A DNA stretch of 19,748 nt, taken from contig JAICSD010000018.1 in NCBI GenBank assembly GCA_025937075.1, positions 1 through 19,748 on the forward strand, written 5' to 3'. This document shows positions 14,557 to 19,748 of the stretch, one piece after another (position 1 is the stretch's first letter; every line of letters begins with the position of its first letter). The translations under genes were made by a program, and so were the position numbers. The stretch is from Vicinamibacteria bacterium (GTDB lineage Bacteria > Acidobacteriota > Vicinamibacteria > Vicinamibacterales > 2-12-FULL-66-21). A model generated the notes under the pieces. It made no database searches. It was not told the DNA's origin and was given only the letters and a program-made list of their open reading frames with translations.

Positions 14557-15660
14557 ATGCTGTACGAGTTCGTCACCACATATCGGGACGCGATCATCGC
14601 GAAAACGAGAATCAAGGTCAGCACCCGCCCGTGGCCGCCGGCGTCCAGCGCCGAACTGGAAAACGGGCTGCCGATGTTTCTCACCCAGCTGGCCGAGACA
14701 CTCCGGCTGGAGAATACGGCGACGCCGTTTTCGACCGACGCCATTGGCCAGAGCGCGACGCGTCACGGGCGAGACCTGCTCGCGCTGGGCTTCACCGTGT
14801 CGCAGGTGGTCCACGATTATGGCGACATCTGCCAGGCGATCACGGAATTGGCTGTCGACCAGAATGCCCCGATCACCACTCAGGAATTTCACATCCTGAA
14901 CAGGTGCCTCGACACGGCCATTGCGGATGCCGTGACCGAGCATGCCCGCATCACGGCAGATTCGCGATCGACGGGCGAACTCGAACGAATGGGGCAGGTC
15001 ACGCACGAAATCCGGAACATCGTCAACACCGCGATTCTGGCGTTCGACGTCGTGAAGCGGGGCACGGTGGGCGTGAACGGCAATACCGGAGCGGTGTTGG
15101 GCCGCAGCCTGACCGACCTCCGCGATCTCGTCGACAGCACGCTCTCCGATATTCGGACGGCCGCCAGCCATCAGCACCCGGAGCTGATTTCCGTGGCGGA
15201 GTTTCTGAACGACATCGCGGTCGCCGCCGCGTTGCAGGCCGAGTACAACGGACTGCAGTTCACGAGCGAGGCGATCGATCCCGCTCTCCGCGTGAACCTC
15301 GATCGCCAGCTCCTGTCGTCCGCCGTCACCAATTTGCTGAGCAATGCATTCAAGTACACGCCGGCCGGCGGACGGGTGATCCTGCGGGCGCGGGCGAGGG
15401 ACGGACGCGTCGCGATCGAGGTGGAGGACGAGTGCGGAGGGCTTCCACTGAGCCCGACCGATTTGTTCAAGCCCTTCAGCGAACGGCGCGGGAAGGACCG
15501 CACCGGTCTCGGACTGGGTCTGTCGATCGCGAGAAGGGCGGTCAGGGCGCAGGGCGGAGAGATCGAGGTCCGCGACATGCCGGGCAAAGGCTGCGCGTTC
15601 GTCATCCAGGTTCCCGCCGCCGACGTCCCCTCCGTCGCAGCAGCCGATCCCGCTCGGTAA
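14557..15660 (+). CDS. Soluble sensor histidine kinase with helical N-terminal sensory domain
   Basis: 367 residues from the ATG at 14557, preceded by AAAGGGG (14544-14550) at six bases; upstream in-frame codons are rejected. Residues 1-135 are all-helical (YRDAIIAKTRIKVS, ENGLPMFLTQLAETLR, VSQVVHDYGDICQAITELAV), resembling the RsbRD/non-haem-globin-like N-terminal bundles of stress-type sensors. The H-box is the variant MGQVTHEIRNIVNTAI with His150. HATPase_c: N-box NLLSNAFKYTPAGG (Asn263), DECGG (291-295) and RTGLGLGLSIARR (about 315-327). No membrane segment and no receiver, so it is a cytosolic kinase; no response regulator lies nearby. The gene ends 30 bases before a convergent gene, with a hairpin between them. 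Confidence 0.88.
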   Translation: MLYEFVTTYRDAIIAKTRIKVSTRPWPPASSAELENGLPMFLTQLAETLRLENTATPFSTDAIGQSATRHGRDLLALGFTVSQVVHDYGDICQAITELAVDQNAPITTQEFHILNRCLDTAIADAVTEHARITADSRSTGELERMGQVTHEIRNIVNTAILAFDVVKRGTVGVNGNTGAVLGRSLTDLRDLVDSTLSDIRTAASHQHPELISVAEFLNDIAVAAALQAEYNGLQFTSEAIDPALRVNLDRQLLSSAVTNLLSNAFKYTPAGGRVILRARARDGRVAIEVEDECGGLPLSPTDLFKPFSERRGKDRTGLGLGLSIARRAVRAQGGEIEVRDMPGKGCAFVIQVPAADVPSVAAADPAR

Positions 15661-15668
15661 CCTCCCGC

Positions 15669-15686
15669 CGGCGCCGCATGGCGCCG
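15669..15686. terminator. Hairpin between convergent genes
   Basis: CGGCGCC (15669-15675), loop GCAT, then GGCGCCG (15680-15686) form a seven-base GC stem exactly between the kinase stop (15660) and the flavoprotein stop (15691). No T tract on either side; a bidirectional terminator role is inferred from position. Confidence 0.45.
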
Positions 15687-15690
15687 AAGT

Positions 15691-16935
15691 TCAAGCCGGG
15701 GTCGTGGCCTGAGGAGCCAGCGGCCCCGCGGCCGATCCCGCCAGGCGGCCCGTTGCCCACGCCCATGCGAAGTTGAACCCCCCGATCGGACCGAAGGCGT
15801 CCAGCATCTCGCCGCACATATACAGCCCTGGCGAGATGCGGCTTTCGAGCGTGCTCACGTTCACGTCGGTCAGTGCGACGCCGCCGCCAGTGACTTCCGC
15901 CTTCTTGTAGCCTTCGTCGCCTGTCCACGGCAGCAGGTAAGCGGTGAGGTGCTCGACGAGCGCCACGCGCTCCGATCGACGCAGCTCGGACGCTGTCCGC
16001 CCGACGGGAATACCGGCACGGATCAACATCGCTTCCGCCAGACGCTCCGGCACGTGTCGCGCGACGACGTTGACGATCGGGCCCGTCGCGTTCGCGAGGA
16101 TGTCCTGCCAGCGGCGCTGATCGTGATCGCACCACTGGACGCAGAGCGACGCCCGGTCGCCGCCGGACAGACGGCTGCGCACGGCGACGTGAGAGATGTC
16201 CAGGACGGCGGGTCCGCTGTAGCCGCGATGGGTGAAGAGGAAGCCGCCGCGCGTCTCCATTCGCTGCGAATGGTCGCGCGCCCGCAGCCGCACGTCGAGG
16301 GAGATGCCGGACAGCCCCGCGTGGATCGCGGGCTCGGCGACGAGCGGCGTGAGCGCCGGATACGTCTCGTGCACGCTGTGACCGAGGCTCGCGGCGATTC
16401 GGAGTCCGGCGCCGTCACTCCCGGTCGACGGCACGGAGAGTCCGCCGGTCGCGAGGATCACGCGCTCGGCGGCGATGTCGCCCCGGGACGTCGACACCCG
16501 CCAGCCGCCTGCGACTGCAGTCAGGTCGATCAGGTCAGTACCAAACTGGAACTCCACGCCGTCGCGGCGCGCCAGCGCTACCAGCCCGTCCCGAACGTCC
16601 CGCGCCCGATGAGAGGCGGGAAACCACTTGCGTGTCTCGGCTTCGAACACGAGCGGGATGCCGACGTCGCGCTCGAAAAAGGCACGCTGATGGTCGAGCG
16701 CCCAGGAGCGCAACACGCGTCGCACGAGATGCGCCGGCGATGCGGTGACGAATCGCTCCGGTTCGAGCGCCGCCGGCAGGATGTTGCAGCGCCCGCCGCC
16801 GCTGATCAGGATCTTCCGGCCTCCGTCGGCCGTTTTCTCGCAGACCACGACGGGTCGGCCCGCACGGCGCGCGAAAATGGCGGCCACCAGGCCTGCGGCT
16901 CCGGCCCCGACCACGACAGTCCGTCGATCGTTCAC
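15691..16935 (-). CDS. BaiN/HI0933-family NAD(P)/FAD-dependent flavoprotein
   Basis: 414 residues from a GTG start. FAD-binding VVVGAGAAGLVAAIFARRAG (Rossmann Gly-x-Gly-x-x-Gly at 10-15), the family-defining GGRKILISGGGRCN (38-51), VILATGGLSVPSTGSDG for the second dinucleotide strand, FLFTHRGYSGPAVLDIS in the middle domain, and C-terminal TGGGVALTDVNVSTLESR, then GLYMCGEMLDAFGPIGGFNF. Length and all signature blocks fit the HI0933 family (YhiN, BaiN), soluble flavin reductases whose physiological substrates are mostly unknown; bile-acid reduction is known only for some clostridial members. The start overlaps the preceding DUF885 stop as GTGA, so the two are translationally coupled. Confidence 0.92.
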   Translation of the reverse strand: MNDRRTVVVGAGAAGLVAAIFARRAGRPVVVCEKTADGGRKILISGGGRCNILPAALEPERFVTASPAHLVRRVLRSWALDHQRAFFERDVGIPLVFEAETRKWFPASHRARDVRDGLVALARRDGVEFQFGTDLIDLTAVAGGWRVSTSRGDIAAERVILATGGLSVPSTGSDGAGLRIAASLGHSVHETYPALTPLVAEPAIHAGLSGISLDVRLRARDHSQRMETRGGFLFTHRGYSGPAVLDISHVAVRSRLSGGDRASLCVQWCDHDQRRWQDILANATGPIVNVVARHVPERLAEAMLIRAGIPVGRTASELRRSERVALVEHLTAYLLPWTGDEGYKKAEVTGGGVALTDVNVSTLESRISPGLYMCGEMLDAFGPIGGFNFAWAWATGRLAGSAAGPLAPQATTPA

Positions 16936-18698
16936 CGCGACGCGTGTCGTTCATGCGTGTAGCACGCCACATGCTCGTCCAGGACCGGCAACGGTAGCGC
17001 GCCGGCCGCGAGCACATAATCATGAAACGCGCGGAGATCGAACGACGCGCCCTGTTCCGCGGCGACCCGATCTCGCAGGTCGTGGATCCGCTTGGCGCCG
17101 AGCTTGTAGGCCAGCGCCTGGCCGGGGATGTCCACGGAATAGCGCAGCGTCTCGGTGTCGATCTGCACGTCGGACTCGAACGTGTGATCGCGCATGAACG
17201 CGATCGCTTTGTCGCGCGTCCAGCCGAGCGCGTTCATCCCGGTATCCACGGCCAGGCGCGACGAGAGAAACAGATCCATCGCGAGCCGCCCGGCCCGCTG
17301 ATACGGATCGCGATACATCCCCATCTCGCCGGCGAGATCGGACGCGTACTCCCCCCAGCCCTCGGTGAATGCCGTCGGATGTGCGTTGCGCCGGAACGGC
17401 ACCAGCGCCGCGTTCTCCATCTGCAGCGCCATCTGGAAGTGATGCCCGGGCACCAGCTCGTGGTAGATCACCGCTTCCGCCATGAGGATCGAGCGATCCT
17501 CCGGCCGCGTGCCGTTGTACATGTAATAGCCCGATGGGTCGGTCGCCGTCGGAATCTGGTAGTACCCGTACGTCATCGACGCGGCGCGCTGCGCCTCCAG
17601 CGGTCTCACGCCGTAAGGCGCAGACGGCTTTCGCCCGAAATACTCTCCGACGTGCGGCTCGATGCGGCGGATGGCCGCTTCCATCCGCTCGCCGATCTCT
17701 TCGCCGGAATGCGCGCGGAAACGCGGATCGTTGCGCAGGTAATTCCGGAACTCCGCGAACGAACCGGCATATCCTGCGTCGTGACGGACCTGATCGAGCG
17801 CGGTCTCGAGGCGCGCCACCTCGTCGAGTCCGATCCGATGAATCTGCTCCGGCGTGAGGTCGAGGCCGGTATGGCGGCGGATCAGGAACCGGTAGTAGTC
17901 GCGTCCGCCGGGAAACCGGGACACGCCGACGTCGCCGGCCGCCTGCGCACGATACGGTCCATCGAGATACGCCGCCAGGCGATCGACGGCCGGGTCCACG
18001 ACGTCGGCGATCGCCGCGTTCACCCGTTCCAGAAAGCGCGCGCGGCTCGCCGGATCCATCTTTGCGACACGCCGCTCGTCGACCTTGAACGGACTCGACG
18101 CCGGGGGCGCGCCGAAACCGCGAACGAATCCCAGCACGAGCGGCAGCTCGGCGGCGGGAAGCGCAATTCCGCGGCGCACCTGGCCGCGCAGCCGCGTTTC
18201 GTAGGCGGCAAACGTGAGCGGTAGCTCGTCGAGCGTGTCCGAGTACGCCTGCCGGTCGGCCTCTGAGTCGAGCGGCACGTTGGCCAGCGTGCCCGACAGG
18301 AACGTCAGCGGCGACGCATACGGCGTGATGAACGACTCCAGCCAGTAGTACTGCGCGGCTTCCTTCATCAGGCGGGCATCGAACTCGATCGTCTTGTAGG
18401 TGAGCGCATCCTGGTGCGACAGCCGATCGGGCGCGATCGCGTGCAGCCGCGTCAGCAGCGCATCGGCCCACGTCGCATCCGCCTTGACCTGTGCCTCGTT
18501 GGCGGGCATCGCCGGAGGTCCGTTGCGCACCTCCGCCAGCGGAACCAGGTAGGCCGTGCCCTGCCGGATCGCAAGCTCCTGTGCCAACGCGTTCACGGCG
18601 TCGCCCGGCGACGCAACCCCGCCCCGTTGAACCGTTGGCGTCGCTGTCGCGGCAGTTGCCGCAATGACGGCGAACACCACCAGGATTCTTCCTCTCAC
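16932..18698 (-). CDS. Secreted DUF885-family metallopeptidase-like protein
   Basis: 588 residues. The GTG at 18698 overlaps the previous stop as GTGA with GGGAGG upstream; a GTG at 18704 is an alternative. The first 25 residues (RGRILVVFAVIAATAATATP) form a Sec signal peptide. The motif AVIYHELVPGHHFQMALQME (His413, Glu414, His419-His420) is the DUF885 zinc site, HE-x-x-PGHH, a variant of HExxH, and TEGWGEYASDLAGEMGMY gives the glutamate-rich partner helix (Glu446, Glu450). SMTYGYYQIPTATDPSGYYM is also family-typical. Family members are thought to be zinc dipeptidases or carboxypeptidases; substrate unknown. The frame stays open to 19259, but that extension is antisense-frame noise inside the oxidase gene. 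Confidence 0.9.
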   Translation of the reverse strand: MRGRILVVFAVIAATAATATPTVQRGGVASPGDAVNALAQELAIRQGTAYLVPLAEVRNGPPAMPANEAQVKADATWADALLTRLHAIAPDRLSHQDALTYKTIEFDARLMKEAAQYYWLESFITPYASPLTFLSGTLANVPLDSEADRQAYSDTLDELPLTFAAYETRLRGQVRRGIALPAAELPLVLGFVRGFGAPPASSPFKVDERRVAKMDPASRARFLERVNAAIADVVDPAVDRLAAYLDGPYRAQAAGDVGVSRFPGGRDYYRFLIRRHTGLDLTPEQIHRIGLDEVARLETALDQVRHDAGYAGSFAEFRNYLRNDPRFRAHSGEEIGERMEAAIRRIEPHVGEYFGRKPSAPYGVRPLEAQRAASMTYGYYQIPTATDPSGYYMYNGTRPEDRSILMAEAVIYHELVPGHHFQMALQMENAALVPFRRNAHPTAFTEGWGEYASDLAGEMGMYRDPYQRAGRLAMDLFLSSRLAVDTGMNALGWTRDKAIAFMRDHTFESDVQIDTETLRYSVDIPGQALAYKLGAKRIHDLRDRVAAEQGASFDLRAFHDYVLAAGALPLPVLDEHVACYTHERHASR

Positions 18699-19748
18699 GA
18701 CCACTTGCCCTCCCACCCTGCTGCAGGCCGCGCCGCGAGACGCGCCAGGCTGAACTGCGGGTCTGGCGTCGCGGATCCCAGCGCGAGCGACGCCAGCATC
18801 TCGCCTATCGCCGGCCCCATCTTGAACCCGTGCCCCGATCCTCCCCCCGCAATCCAGACGTTGGGCGCCGAGGGGTGGCGATCGATGATGTAGTGCGAGT
18901 CCGGCGACGCTTCGTACTGGCAGACTTCCGATCCCAGCAGCGGCGCGTCTCTGAGCAGCGGGAATCGCGTTTCGAGAAACCTCCGCGCGCCGGCGATGCC
19001 CGACGCCGTGGCGTCGCGCACCATGGTCGTTGGATCGATCGACGGTCCAGGCGTGTCGTCGGCGACCTTGAAGCCCCGATTGGCATTGCCGGGAATCCCG
19101 TACATCAGCCGATCGCCGTAATCGATCCACACCGGCATCCGCGGATCGACGAATCGCGCATCGCCCGCCGGCGTTCCAAAGTAATAAACCTCTTGCCGCG
19201 TTGGGGTGATCTTGCCCGCGAGCAGCCTCGGAAAGACGGCAGGCAGCCACGGGCCGCACGCGAAGACGAAGACGTCGGCCGCAATCCGGTCGCCGTCAGA
19301 CGTGACCACCTCTCGGAGCGCGCCGTCGATATCGTCCAGCGGTCGAACCTCCGCCCGCTGGTAGGTGCCGCCTTCCGTTACGAACCGCTCGACGACGTGC
19401 TCGCACGCACGGCGTGCGAAGAGGTAGCCGGCTTCCGGTTCCCACAACGCCGTGCTGACGTCGTCGAATGCGATCTGTGGAAAGCGGCGGGCCGCCTCAG
19501 TGGGCGTCAATTCCTCGATCGGCAGGCCGACCGCGCGCAGCGCCGCGACAGAATCGCGGCCGAAGGCGGCCGGATCGTCCGTGTGGCTGCCGCCAGGTTG
19601 ATCGGTCTTCGCCCCGCCGTGCGCGTCACGAATCATCCACAGCGCGCCGGTCTTGCGAAAGAACCCGCGGCGCCATCGCCGGTCGTACTCCGTCCAGAGC
19701 CGGAGCGCGCGCAGCGCGAGCCGGGTATACACGGTGCGGGATCCGTAC
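18695..19748 (-). CDS. Sarcosine/N-methyltryptophan oxidase-like FAD-dependent oxidoreductase (5' partial)
   Basis: The gene runs off the right edge of the window; about 350 C-terminal residues are present and the FAD-binding N terminus is outside. The frame is open across the edge, reading GSRTVYTRLALRALRLWTEY, which matches the G-x-S-R...LW segment after the Rossmann fold of the DAO family; the GTG at 19732 is therefore not the start. VCQYEASPDSHYIIDRHP then IAGGGSGHGFKMGPAIGE is the signature of monomeric sarcosine oxidase/N-methyltryptophan oxidase, including the cysteine that carries covalent 8-alpha-cysteinyl FAD. It should oxidise a secondary amine with O2. The stop overlaps the DUF885 start, so the peptidase and amine oxidase are likely one operon. 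Confidence 0.88.
   Translation of the reverse strand, partial: YGSRTVYTRLALRALRLWTEYDRRWRRGFFRKTGALWMIRDAHGGAKTDQPGGSHTDDPAAFGRDSVAALRAVGLPIEELTPTEAARRFPQIAFDDVSTALWEPEAGYLFARRACEHVVERFVTEGGTYQRAEVRPLDDIDGALREVVTSDGDRIAADVFVFACGPWLPAVFPRLLAGKITPTRQEVYYFGTPAGDARFVDPRMPVWIDYGDRLMYGIPGNANRGFKVADDTPGPSIDPTTMVRDATASGIAGARRFLETRFPLLRDAPLLGSEVCQYEASPDSHYIIDRHPSAPNVWIAGGGSGHGFKMGPAIGEMLASLALGSATPDPQFSLARLAARPAAGWEGKWS

Noticed and set aside
16932..19259. A 775-codon minus-strand frame covering the DUF885 gene and most of the oxidase gene
   Set aside because: Only the part downstream of 18698 has family motifs, a signal peptide and a ribosome site; the first 187 codons are Arg/Ala-rich out-of-frame translation of the oxidase gene.
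1..19748. CRISPR array, IS element, prophage or tRNA
   Set aside because: No regularly spaced repeats, transposase or integrase motifs, phage genes or cloverleaf were found on reading both strands by eye; a computed search could still find a small one.

Overview
The window is GC-rich (except for one roughly 30-bp AT island at 13651-13680) and reads as ordinary bacterial chromosome. No plasmid, phage, IS or CRISPR signature was seen, and no tRNA or rRNA gene. A PadR-plus-ADOP-type permease remnant, a KaiC-like ATPase, a DUF885 peptidase and PQQ sugar dehydrogenase together suggest a soil-type Acidobacteriota (possibly the Vicinamibacteria side). That assignment is inference; no marker gene is present.

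Region 1 (1-2870) is a gene graveyard. It holds the 3' end of an amidohydrolase, a fused and deleted PadR/ABC-permease relic, the tail of an alpha/beta-hydrolase esterase on the minus strand, a secreted PQQ-dependent sugar dehydrogenase broken by one extra base, and a possible scrap of an aldo/keto reductase. Region 2 (2872-3906) is an intact zinc alcohol dehydrogenase.

Region 3 (4149-7819, plus strand) is a compact three-gene signalling unit: a small winged-helix-like protein, a double-domain KaiC-like ATPase, and a hybrid histidine kinase with a C-terminal receiver. Junctions are only a few bases, so co-transcription is likely.

Region 4 (14070 down to 7685) is the most interesting part. 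A minus-strand operon encodes DabA (DUF2309, beta-carbonic-anhydrase-like, with the C-x-D...H-x14-C zinc/active-site set visible), DabB (NuoL-like proton channel subunit) and a second, NuoM-like membrane subunit that has lost the TM5 glutamate. Start and stop codons overlap at both junctions. A divergent, cysteine-free ArsR-family regulator shares with dabA an AT-rich, imperfectly palindromic intergenic island. This looks like an ArsR-controlled, three-subunit version of the energy-coupled CO2-hydration (DAB) system. The regulatory model and the role of the third subunit are inference.

Region 5 (14043-15690, plus strand) starts with a perfect 28-nt palindrome at the arsR stop. It continues with the fossil of a Crp/Fnr regulator, a 69-residue helical protein and a soluble sensor histidine kinase. 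A hairpin lies between that kinase and the convergent operon that follows.

Region 6 (15691-19748, minus strand) is a tightly overlapped operon: a sarcosine/N-methyltryptophan-oxidase-like flavoenzyme (running off the window), a secreted DUF885 metallopeptidase-like protein and a BaiN/HI0933-type flavoprotein, each junction being a GTGA overlap.
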